Under the pieces are notes generated by a model that was not told where the DNA came from, ran no database searches, and saw nothing but the letters and a program-made list of their open reading frames with translations. Below, piece after piece: positions 8,544 through 16,020 of a DNA stretch of 64,000 nt. Source of the DNA: Colwellia sp. Arc7-D (lineage in GTDB: Bacteria; Pseudomonadota; Gammaproteobacteria; Enterobacterales; Alteromonadaceae); the NCBI RefSeq assembly GCF_003061515.1, contig NZ_CP028924.1, forward strand, positions 1,240,001 through 1,304,000, written 5' to 3'. Position 1 is the stretch's first letter. Every line of letters begins with the position of its first letter. A program made the translations under genes and the position numbers.

Positions 8544-8863
8544 GAAATACGCCTAATAATTTTCAATTAATAATATGGTTATATTCTAGCATATATAACC
8601 GTTATTGAATAAAGCGAAATAACAAAACATCCACTTTCCTAAATACAATAATGAGTGAAGTATTAGAAATTGAGAACATCAGGATCGCTTTTGCTTTATT
8701 AAAAACACAATTATAGTGGCATAGTTAATTAGTAATGCAATGTCTCTTATACTTTTTCAATAAACCCAGTATTGTTTAAAGAAAAAACGCAGTAGTAAAC
8801 TGCGCTTTATGTTTGTACAGATACAAGCCTGCGTATCTATAGCGGGGGAACTTGCTTAAGCTA

Positions 8864-10093
8864 TTAGCCCGTTAATACTTGGCTGTGAACTTGCTCATTT
8901 AATACCACTACTTCTGCACGTTTGAAGAAGTTAAAATCGGTAGCAGTCGCTAGAGTGTATGCACCCATCATTCGACTGATAATTAAATCACCATTGTTTA
9001 GCTTAGGTAACATAATTGATTCGCTTACTACGTCAATACTGTCGCATGTTGGGCCTGCTAGTACTGAGTCAAAACGCATGCCGTCTTGTTTTGCACTGTC
9101 GATTGGGTATGCTGCTTCATCAAACATTAAGCCACTGAACGAGCCGTAAATACCGTCATCTAAGTAGTACCATGTTTTACCTTCACGCACAGATTGACCC
9201 ATGACAGATGCCACGCTAGTTACACAGCTTGCAACAATAAAGCGGCCAGGCTCTGCTAGTATTTGCATGGTTTCTGGCAATTGTGCAAGGGCAACATTAA
9301 TTGGCGCGCAAAACACATCAATTGGCAATACATCAGCGCTGTAAGGCACTGGAAATCCACCACCAATGTCTAATGTGCTCAATGCAGGCAAGCCAAGCTC
9401 ACTAACTTGCGCAATAACTTTTGCACAAGCGTTAATTGCATCAACATACTTAATTGGGCTAGCTGTTTGCGAACCAACATGGAACGATAAACCTTTAATA
9501 CGAATGCCTAATTGTTGTGCGTAAGTAATAATTTCGATTGCCATTTCTGGGCTACAACCAAACTTTTTAGATAAATCAGCAAAGGCATCTTTATTGCGAA
9601 AGCTTAAACGTACTAAAATTTCTGCTTGGTCTTTATAAGCAATAAATTTTTCTAATTCGTTGATGTTATCAACCACAAATACTGTGCAGCCGTAGGCTAA
9701 TGCATCACGAATGTCACTATCGCGCTTAATTGGGTGCGTGTGAATGGTGCGCTCGCTTGGTACGCCTTCACTTGCAACTAAATCAACTTCTCCGCTGGTG
9801 GCTAAATCAAAGCTCGCGCCTTCAGCTAGCAATGTGCGAACAACTGCCGCTAATGGCAAAGGTTTTAATGCAAAGTGCAGGGTAACATTAGGTAATGCGT
9901 TTTTAAGTGCATGGTATTGGCGACGAATAGCTTCGCAGTCAAGTACCATTAAAGGCGCGCCAAATTGTGCTGCTAGTTGTTCAACTTCTTGATTAGATGG
10001 TTGTGTATAAGCAAAGCATTCACTTTGGTTAGCCGCAACCGTTGCTGCAGGTACTTTGATTTTGAAGTCTTTTAATTGTGTTGATAAAGCCAT
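8864..10093 (-). CDS. Type III PLP-dependent ornithine decarboxylase
   Basis: 409 residues, alanine-racemase-fold (group IV) decarboxylase, not the large SpeC type. Seen: PLP lysine K77 in HFALKPLPL, ASFDLATSGE, GLSFHVGSQ, the phosphate-binding LDIGGGFPV, EPGRFIVA and GPTCDSID with C350, the motif whose Cys contributes to the second active site of the dimer. Ornithine or lysine decarboxylation to putrescine or cadaverine is the expected reaction. GGAGAATACC precedes the ATG, an excellent ribosome site, but it is buried in a predicted leader hairpin (10096-10151). Monocistronic, with a long leader region, pointing to post-transcriptional control of polyamine synthesis. Confidence 0.88.
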   Translation of the reverse strand: MALSTQLKDFKIKVPAATVAANQSECFAYTQPSNQEVEQLAAQFGAPLMVLDCEAIRRQYHALKNALPNVTLHFALKPLPLAAVVRTLLAEGASFDLATSGEVDLVASEGVPSERTIHTHPIKRDSDIRDALAYGCTVFVVDNINELEKFIAYKDQAEILVRLSFRNKDAFADLSKKFGCSPEMAIEIITYAQQLGIRIKGLSFHVGSQTASPIKYVDAINACAKVIAQVSELGLPALSTLDIGGGFPVPYSADVLPIDVFCAPINVALAQLPETMQILAEPGRFIVASCVTSVASVMGQSVREGKTWYYLDDGIYGSFSGLMFDEAAYPIDSAKQDGMRFDSVLAGPTCDSIDVVSESIMLPKLNNGDLIISRMMGAYTLATATDFNFFKRAEVVVLNEQVHSQVLTG

Positions 10094-10095
10094 GG

Positions 10096-10151
10096 TATTC
10101 TCCGAGTAAAAGAACGTATCTATTACGTCCTAAGCAACTGCTCGGATAATA
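10096..10151 (-). promoter_or_regulatory. Leader hairpin that covers the decarboxylase ribosome site
   Basis: On the minus strand the 11-base arm TATTATCCGAG (10141-10151) pairs, with one mismatch, with CTCGGAGAATA (10096-10106), which is the Shine-Dalgarno region directly before the ATG at 10093. A second, 5-bp hairpin (ACGTA/TACGT, 10114-10128) sits in the loop. If formed, the long stem would block ribosome loading. This is seen in sequence; a regulatory role is inference. Confidence 0.5.
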
Positions 10152-10177
10152 TTTATCTGCGAGTCAGTTAAGTGATA

Positions 10178-10225
10178 TTAATAGTGCTTATGCACAGTCA
10201 AATTCACTCTTGGATAGTTGCTCAT
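10178..10225 (-). other. Candidate 15-codon leader ORF upstream of the decarboxylase
   Basis: An ATG at 10225, preceded by AAGGCAA, opens a 15-residue frame (MSNYPRVNLTVHKHY) ending in TAA 27 bases upstream of the outer arm of the leader hairpin. Small leader peptides upstream of ornithine decarboxylase genes are known in enterobacteria (speFL), but this peptide shows no similarity to it. The short ribosome-site spacing and lack of comparison make this tentative. Confidence 0.25.
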
Positions 10226-10687
10226 TTGCCTTGCTACAAACTAAATTTGTAATGTACTCGGATTGGCTATCATCAAGAAGCGGCGAGATAATAATGTGCG
10301 TTTTTAATTTGTGCAACATTTAATTTTAAAAAATGATGAAATTATTTTATTTATATTTAAATCAATATATTACGTGTGGCTTTAGAAGCTGTGTTTTTTT
10401 AATAAATGTGATTAATTGAAACTTTATTGCACAAATAAGCAAAAATTAGCTTTTGAACTACGGTAAATGTATGGCGTTATAAGCTGATCATTGTGAGCAG
10501 ATAAAACTACTACAGTAAGTATTTTTATATCAAGTTTGCTAAGAAAATATTGTTTTTCAGTTTATGGGCTTATAGAACGTTGCATGCAAAAGTTGCTAGG
10601 TTTATGCTGTTAATTATAAGAAACCGGTGCCGATGAGAGATTAATGTTGGCAAAACTTTAGCGTTTAACACAGGTTAAGTATTGGTA

Positions 10688-11533
10688 ATGTCGGTAAATA
10701 AACAAGATCAAAAACAGAGCATTCTCTCTCGTATTGGCAATGCATTTGGCGATAAATTAGCTACGTTTTTAAATAAGCCTCGTGACTCATATACTACATT
10801 TAGTACGCTTTCGATTGAGCAGTTAAATGAGAGTCTTTTGCCGGGTGATTTACTATTGATAGAAGGTGATAGTCGCATAAGTACTGCTATTAAATATTTA
10901 ACGCAGTCTACTTGGTCTCATGTATGTATTTATATTGGCGATAAACCTAACATGTTACCTTTGTTAGAGGCTGATTTAGTTGATGGCGTTTGTACTGTTC
11001 CGTTAGAAAAATACGCTGGATTTAATATGCGTATTTGTCGACCGTTTGGCCTGACAAAAAATGATAATGAAGCGTTATTAGCATTTGTTACTTCTCGCAT
11101 TGGCATGCAATACGATACTAAAAATATTATCGATTTGATGCGATATTTACTGCCAACGCCGCCAGTACCTCTTCATTTTCGACGAAGATTACTTGAGTTT
11201 GGTAGTGGTGATCCAACTAAGGCGATTTGCTCTACTTTAATTGCACAGGCTTTTCAGTCTATTCGTTATCCTATTTTACCTTTAAAAATTCAAGAGGATA
11301 AATTGACAGAAACCGCAGAATTACCTGCTCGCGGTTTTTCACGGTTGAAGCCTAAAATTTTTACCAATAGTCGTTTAGAAAAAAAGCATTACAGCCACTT
11401 TATTCCAAGAGATTTTGACTTGTCGCCATATTTTGAAATTGTAAAACCAACGCTTAAAAAAGGTTTTAATTATAAGGATATTCAGTGGGTGGACCAAAAC
11501 CAAGATGATACTCGTCAGTCTCATGCAAAATAA
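10688..11533 (+). CDS. YiiX-like permuted papain-fold (NlpC/P60-superfamily) protein
   Basis: 281 residues from the ATG at 10688 (a TTG lies two codons earlier). The core matches the permuted NlpC/P60 'YiiX/YebB' type: LLPGDLLLIEG with SRISTAIKYLTQSTWSHVCIYIG, where the WSHV His is a catalytic-type residue, and the nucleophile Cys in KAICSTLIAQAF. Such enzymes are cysteine amidases or lipid-modifying enzymes. No signal peptide is visible, so it is probably cytoplasmic. A possible phosphorylation-rich tail follows residue 230. Neighbours give no functional clue. Confidence 0.75.
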   Translation: MSVNKQDQKQSILSRIGNAFGDKLATFLNKPRDSYTTFSTLSIEQLNESLLPGDLLLIEGDSRISTAIKYLTQSTWSHVCIYIGDKPNMLPLLEADLVDGVCTVPLEKYAGFNMRICRPFGLTKNDNEALLAFVTSRIGMQYDTKNIIDLMRYLLPTPPVPLHFRRRLLEFGSGDPTKAICSTLIAQAFQSIRYPILPLKIQEDKLTETAELPARGFSRLKPKIFTNSRLEKKHYSHFIPRDFDLSPYFEIVKPTLKKGFNYKDIQWVDQNQDDTRQSHAK

Positions 11534-11543
11534 GCGTTAAATG

Positions 11544-11582
11544 GGGTCAGGTGCATTTTATATATTGCCATGACGCTGACCC
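11544..11582. repeat. Short GGGTCAG/CTGACCC inverted repeat
   Basis: GGGTCAG (11544-11550, followed by GTGCATTTT) and CTGACCC (11576-11582) form a 39-bp element with the same outer core as the repeats at 284 and 444 but a much shorter interior. It lies between convergent genes. Confidence 0.6.
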
Positions 11583-11631
11583 TTACGATTTAACTTCAAC
11601 TTATTCCTTTAAACCAACTACTTTCAAGCAA

Positions 11632-13314
11632 TTACTTTATATCAATTACTTTTGAAACGCCTCTATCGCGCGAGTCTGAGGCCGGAATAAGTTGTTCTCC
11701 GTCTTTGTAAATAACCTGTATATCACCAAATTCCCAGCTATGAGGTTCAACACGATAACCGCGTTTGGTTAAAGCCTTAATCGTACTTTCAGGAAGCGGA
11801 AGTGAAGGGCTTTGGGTGATTAAATCTGGTGGTAGTAATTGATGATGAAAACGACTCGCGCTAGCAGCTTCAAGCGGTGTCATTTTAAAATCGAGTATAT
11901 TAACCACTGCTTGGAACACTGAGGTGAAAATTGTTGAGCCACCCGGTGTACCAATCACCATTACGGCTTTGTTGTCTTGTAAAAGTATGGTGGGCGACAT
12001 GGATGAAAGCATGCGCTTGCCCGGTTGTATTTCATTAGCGGTATTGCCAACAACGCCAAAAATATTAGCGACACCCGGTTTAACACTAAAGTCGTCCATT
12101 TCGTTATTTAATAAAAATCCTGCACCTTCAACCACTACGCCAGATCCATATGCCCAGTTAATAGTGTAGGTATTTGAAACAGCGTTGCCATCAGCATCAA
12201 CAATCGAGTAGTGAGTGGTGTTAGGTGATTGTAGACCAGGGTTGACTGACTCTAAACGCGATATGGCATTTGGTTTAACTTCCATTGCACGTCGTTTAAT
12301 GTATTCGTCGCTGATTAAGTGTGTCATGTCAATATCGACAAAAGCAGGATCACCCAGATATTCAGCGCGATCAGCAAATACGCGTTTTTCCATTTCAGCG
12401 ACTAAATGAACATATTGCTCTGAGTTATGTGCAACGCCTTCAAATTCTTTACTTAAATAATCTTTCATTTTAAGTAATTGAATAACACCAAAACCGCCAG
12501 AACTGGGTGGTGGTGAAGATAAAATTTGGTAATCGCGCCAATTAGCTTTTAAAGGCTCTCGCCAAACTGCTTTGTATTGTGCAAGATCTTGTGCGCTGAT
12601 AATACCGCCGCTTTTTTGCATTTGCTTAACAATTAATTTTGCAGTTTCACCATGATAAAACTCTTTGCTACCATTTTTTGCTATGCGCTTTAACGTTGCT
12701 GCAAGCTCAGGTTGTTTGAATTTTTTTCCGTGTTCAACGCTGCCAAAGTAACTTTGAAAATTAGTTAGTCCGTTAAAGCGTTGGTAATTATCTTGTATGT
12801 CATCAACCAAGATATTGGCTGGAATAAACCCTTGTTCTGCTAATTTTATAGCGGGTTCTACTAACTTACTCCACGGCAGTTTACCAAAGCGTTGATGCGC
12901 TTCCCAAAAGCCAGCAACTGTGCCTGGTACGCCTGGCGCTTTAGCACCAATTAAACTTAAATTTTGGATAACCGCTTTTTCATCATTAAGATACATATCG
13001 CGATGTGCGGTGAGGGGAGCGGTTTCACGATAATCTAAAAATAAGGCTTTGCCGTCGATATAAATAAGCATAAAACCACCGCCACCAATATTGCCGGCGT
13101 CTATATAAGTCACGGCTAATGCAAAGCCCGTTGCAATGGCAGCATCAACCGCATTACCACCAGCCAGCAGTATATCTTCAGCGACTTTAGCCGCGTATTT
13201 ATCTGGTATGGCTACGGCTGCTTGCGACACTTTATCCGCAGCATTAGCCGTGGTTGAGAATATTGATAAAAACAAAATAGAAATGCAAAAATAGACACGA
13301 GCGCCATTTATCAT
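11632..13314 (-). CDS. ggt: Gamma-glutamyltranspeptidase
   Basis: 560 residues from the ATG at 13314, chosen because AAGGAATACCCC precedes it and it yields the signal peptide VYFCISILFLSIFSTTANAA. Family landmarks: VAEDILLAGGNAVDAAIA, GNIGGGGFMLIY, LDYRETAP, SPPPSSGGFG, the autoprocessing site NTTHYSIVD with the nucleophile Thr near residue 366, and GTPGGSTI. The precursor cleaves itself before that Thr into two subunits and hydrolyses or transfers the gamma-glutamyl group of glutathione in the periplasm. Monocistronic; the upstream 440 bases hold a TrmH remnant. Confidence 0.93.
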   Translation of the reverse strand: MINGARVYFCISILFLSIFSTTANAADKVSQAAVAIPDKYAAKVAEDILLAGGNAVDAAIATGFALAVTYIDAGNIGGGGFMLIYIDGKALFLDYRETAPLTAHRDMYLNDEKAVIQNLSLIGAKAPGVPGTVAGFWEAHQRFGKLPWSKLVEPAIKLAEQGFIPANILVDDIQDNYQRFNGLTNFQSYFGSVEHGKKFKQPELAATLKRIAKNGSKEFYHGETAKLIVKQMQKSGGIISAQDLAQYKAVWREPLKANWRDYQILSSPPPSSGGFGVIQLLKMKDYLSKEFEGVAHNSEQYVHLVAEMEKRVFADRAEYLGDPAFVDIDMTHLISDEYIKRRAMEVKPNAISRLESVNPGLQSPNTTHYSIVDADGNAVSNTYTINWAYGSGVVVEGAGFLLNNEMDDFSVKPGVANIFGVVGNTANEIQPGKRMLSSMSPTILLQDNKAVMVIGTPGGSTIFTSVFQAVVNILDFKMTPLEAASASRFHHQLLPPDLITQSPSLPLPESTIKALTKRGYRVEPHSWEFGDIQVIYKDGEQLIPASDSRDRGVSKVIDIK

Positions 13315-13454
13315 GGGGTATTCCTTGGTTGTTATTCCACTGGTTGCTTTGCTAGTTAACGATAGCAACACTGAACTTTAAACTGGGTTAATGTTATATA
13401 TTATGAGCGATGAACAAAGCAATGAAATAATAACGATAAAGTGTTTTTAACCTA

Positions 13455-13590
13455 GTTTCTGAACTGATTAGCACACTCAGCTAAAACGATAGCACCTGCT
13501 TAATGTTAATGCGGCTTCACTTACACCTTTGTACTGATGTGTAATTTGCTTTAACCACACTAAGGCAATACTGCTATCTTTAAGCTCTTA
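13455..13590 (-). pseudogene. Remnant of a TrmH/SpoU RNA methyltransferase 3' end
   Basis: Minus-strand translation gives KGVSEAALTL and, after a deletion and frame change, AGAIVLAECANQFRN followed by a stop. These match KGVSEAALEM and AGAIVLAECANQIRKLL of the intact TrmH-family gene at 18459-19007, and the nucleotide runs around 13456-13500 and 13502-13530 align to that gene's 3' end with an internal deletion removing the GMGNSLNVS cofactor motif. Upstream of this the match fades (ALVW for ALVLGNERKG). It is a decayed duplicate or second paralogue and cannot make a working enzyme. Confidence 0.65.
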
Positions 13591-13754
13591 TATGTCATCT
13601 CTATTGATACAAAAATCAACTAAAAAAGTTTCAGGCAGTAATTATAAATCAACCGATTTATTGACAATAAAATACGCTAAAATCAGCTGTTCTAAGTGTT
13701 TGAAATTAGTGTGTTGAACTAAGCAATGTATGTCGAATTACACGGCAACTATGG

Positions 13755-14942
13755 TTAAAGTTGACATAATATTTTCGCTGCTTTACGTAATGTGTCGTCA
13801 TTTTTTGCAAAACAAAGTCTGATCACTTTATTATTTTTATGGTAAGTCGGCCTTTGTTCAACAGGGTACAGCGGGCTAAGCGGAATGGCAGCAACGCCTA
13901 CTTCTTTAGTTAACCACTGACAAAATTCACGATCATTTAGCGCTGAAATTGCCGAGTAATCTAATAATAAGAAATATGTGCCTTTAGATGGCAGCAAAGT
14001 AAAGCGAGAGTCTTTTAATGCATTATTCAGAACATCGCGTTTTTGTTGATAAAAACTCGCTAATTCAGTGATATGTGCTGGCTGTTCTTTTAGCATTTGT
14101 GCAATAGCAATTTGTGCAGGCGTAAAGGAGCAAAAGGTCACGTATTGATGAATTTTTCTAAACTCGGCCATAAGTTCATTAGGTGCGGTGCAATAACCCA
14201 TTTTCCAACCAGTACAATGAAAGGTTTTACCAAAACTAGAAACGACAAAGCTACGGTTAAACAGTTTAGGATAACGAAGCACACTTTCATGGCGTAAGCC
14301 GTCAAAAGTCATGTGTTCGTAAACCTCGTCACTAATTACATAGAGGTTATGTTTTTCAACTAAGCTTTGCAGTGTTTTAAGGTCAAACTCACTCAGTATT
14401 GAACCCGTTGGGTTGTGTGGACTGTTAATAATAATGGCGCGAGTGTTTTCATTAATACTTTGCTCTACTCGTGGCCAATTTATTGCGTAGTCAGGTGCAT
14501 CAAGCGTGATATGGCGACAAATACCGCCTGCAAGTTCAACGGCGGGCTCGTATGAGTCGTAAGCGGGATCAAAAATAATAACTTCATCATTTGGCCGCAC
14601 CAGTGTTTGTATAGCAACCCATAACGCTTCAGTAGCACCAGAGGTTATTGTTACGTTGTTTAGTCCATCAAGTTTTTGCGCATCGGGTAAATGCGTTTGA
14701 TATTGTCTATGCACCATTTCAGCAATTTGCGTTAATAGTTCAGGCAAACCGTTTGACGGTGAGTATTGGTTTTTCCCTTCACTGATCGCTTGATTAATTT
14801 TATCTTTCAAAAAATTAGGGGTATCAAATTCAGGGAAACCTTGAGATAAATTAATCGCCTGATATTGATTCGCCATGATCGACATTTCGGTAAAAATACT
14901 GGTTTCTACATTAGGCATTTTGCTGGTAAAAGAAGATGACAC
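13755..14942 (-). CDS. ybdL: Methionine aminotransferase, class I/II PLP fold (YbdL-like)
   Basis: 395 residues. Fold-type I aminotransferase landmarks: INLSQGFPEFDTP, SPSNGLPELL, TSGATEALW, FDPAYDSYEP, NSPHNPTGSI, ISDEVYEHM, the PLP lysine K239 in SSFGKTFHCTGWK and the late RLCFAKN substrate arginine. The QGFPEFD and FGKTFHCTGWKMGYC strings are typical of YbdL, which prefers methionine, His and Phe and 2-oxo acids. It may serve methionine salvage. An upstream in-frame start would alter the first 20 residues; MANQYQAINLSQGFP at residue 23 is the family's conserved opening. Single gene. Confidence 0.88.
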   Translation of the reverse strand: MSSSFTSKMPNVETSIFTEMSIMANQYQAINLSQGFPEFDTPNFLKDKINQAISEGKNQYSPSNGLPELLTQIAEMVHRQYQTHLPDAQKLDGLNNVTITSGATEALWVAIQTLVRPNDEVIIFDPAYDSYEPAVELAGGICRHITLDAPDYAINWPRVEQSINENTRAIIINSPHNPTGSILSEFDLKTLQSLVEKHNLYVISDEVYEHMTFDGLRHESVLRYPKLFNRSFVVSSFGKTFHCTGWKMGYCTAPNELMAEFRKIHQYVTFCSFTPAQIAIAQMLKEQPAHITELASFYQQKRDVLNNALKDSRFTLLPSKGTYFLLLDYSAISALNDREFCQWLTKEVGVAAIPLSPLYPVEQRPTYHKNNKVIRLCFAKNDDTLRKAAKILCQL

Positions 14943-15453
14943 AAAAACTCACTTAATTTTTATTAGGCACTCGTTAAAGTGGTTACGGTTTTAGCCGTGA
15001 TAATTTAGTCAGTAATAATTAACAGCTAAGTTATTCGGTATTGTTAAACACTATTGTTAAACACTATTGTTAATAGGTATAGGTCAGTGACATTAACTCA
15101 AACGCCAATGAACAGATAAATAAGATGTTAAGGCTAACGGCGATTGAGTTCAATTATTAATACGAGATTAGCTATCAGTCATGAGTTTTTAATTTAGGTT
15201 GTGCTCAATGTTGCAGATATAGCTTATTTGATAATTACCGTATGCTTAGTTATAGTTTGGCAGAGATAGTAATGTAGTTTGGCACAAATATTTACTGCTT
15301 TATGTTTTAGAATAGCCAATTAAGGCGCTTCTATTAAAGCGAGTGGTGGAAAATCTTAACGATATAACCTTCAATTAGGTCATATTTTCTCGTAAGGTTA
15401 ATATGATGACTTCAATTGACCTATAGTATTTTAGCTCCACCGGAGTAGTGCAG
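14943..15453. other. Long intergenic region before the H-NOX operon
   Basis: 511 bases without a supportable gene. It holds a 13-bp tandem repeat (ATTGTTAAACACT at 15040-15052 and 15053-15065, plus a partial third to 15073). Near the H-NOX start are inverted arms TAGGTCA (15376-15382) and TGACCTA (15417-15423), and a TATAGT that could be a -10 element at 15422. Regulation of the H-NOX genes is the likely use of the latter part, but nothing is proven. Confidence 0.4.
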
Positions 15454-15999
15454 ATGTACGGACTGATTAATAAATCATTGAAAGCTATGATTACTGAAAA
15501 CCACGGGGCTGATTGTTGGAATAAAATATTTGAAGCTTCGGGCGTTTCGGTAGATTCTTTTGTTAGTATGCAACAATATGACGACCAAGTAACATATGCA
15601 TTGGTAGGCGCTGCCTCAGAACAGCTTAATGCAAGTCCTGCAGATTGTTTAGATGCGTTTGGTTACTATTGGGCGACAGTCGTTGCACCAGAGTCATATG
15701 GACTATTACTTGATAGTACAGGCAGTAATTTGTTGGAGTTTTTACAGCATACCAATGATTTACATGACCGTATCACATCTACTTTTATAGGTTATACCCC
15801 CCCATATTTTGAAGTCAGTAACAACGACAACCGCGTTGCGCTTCGTTACGAAAGTAAACGTGAAGGACTCACTCCATTTGTGATCGGTGTTATAAAAGGG
15901 TTAGCGAAACGTTTTGGCTCTACATTAACATTTGAACCTGTAGAGAAAGTTCAGGTTAGTCAAGGTGAAACCAGTGTAATTCACTTTGTCATTCATTAA
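15454..15999 (+). CDS. H-NOX heme nitric-oxide sensor
   Basis: 181 residues from the ATG at 15454 (CCGGAG lies 8 bases upstream, and MYGLINKS is the family's standard opening; a GTG two codons earlier is less likely). The heme pocket is complete: the proximal His is H104 in NDLHDRI and the propionate-binding YxSxR is Y132-S134-R136 in RYESKREG. H-NOX proteins bind NO on ferrous heme and gate an adjacent signalling protein. The histidine kinase gene begins 21 bases after the stop, so the pair is one operon, the usual HnoX-HnoK arrangement of marine gammaproteobacteria where NO inhibits the kinase. Confidence 0.95.
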   Translation: MYGLINKSLKAMITENHGADCWNKIFEASGVSVDSFVSMQQYDDQVTYALVGAASEQLNASPADCLDAFGYYWATVVAPESYGLLLDSTGSNLLEFLQHTNDLHDRITSTFIGYTPPYFEVSNNDNRVALRYESKREGLTPFVIGVIKGLAKRFGSTLTFEPVEKVQVSQGETSVIHFVIH

Positions 16000-16020
16000 T
16001 CTGAGCTGGTTATCTTACCC

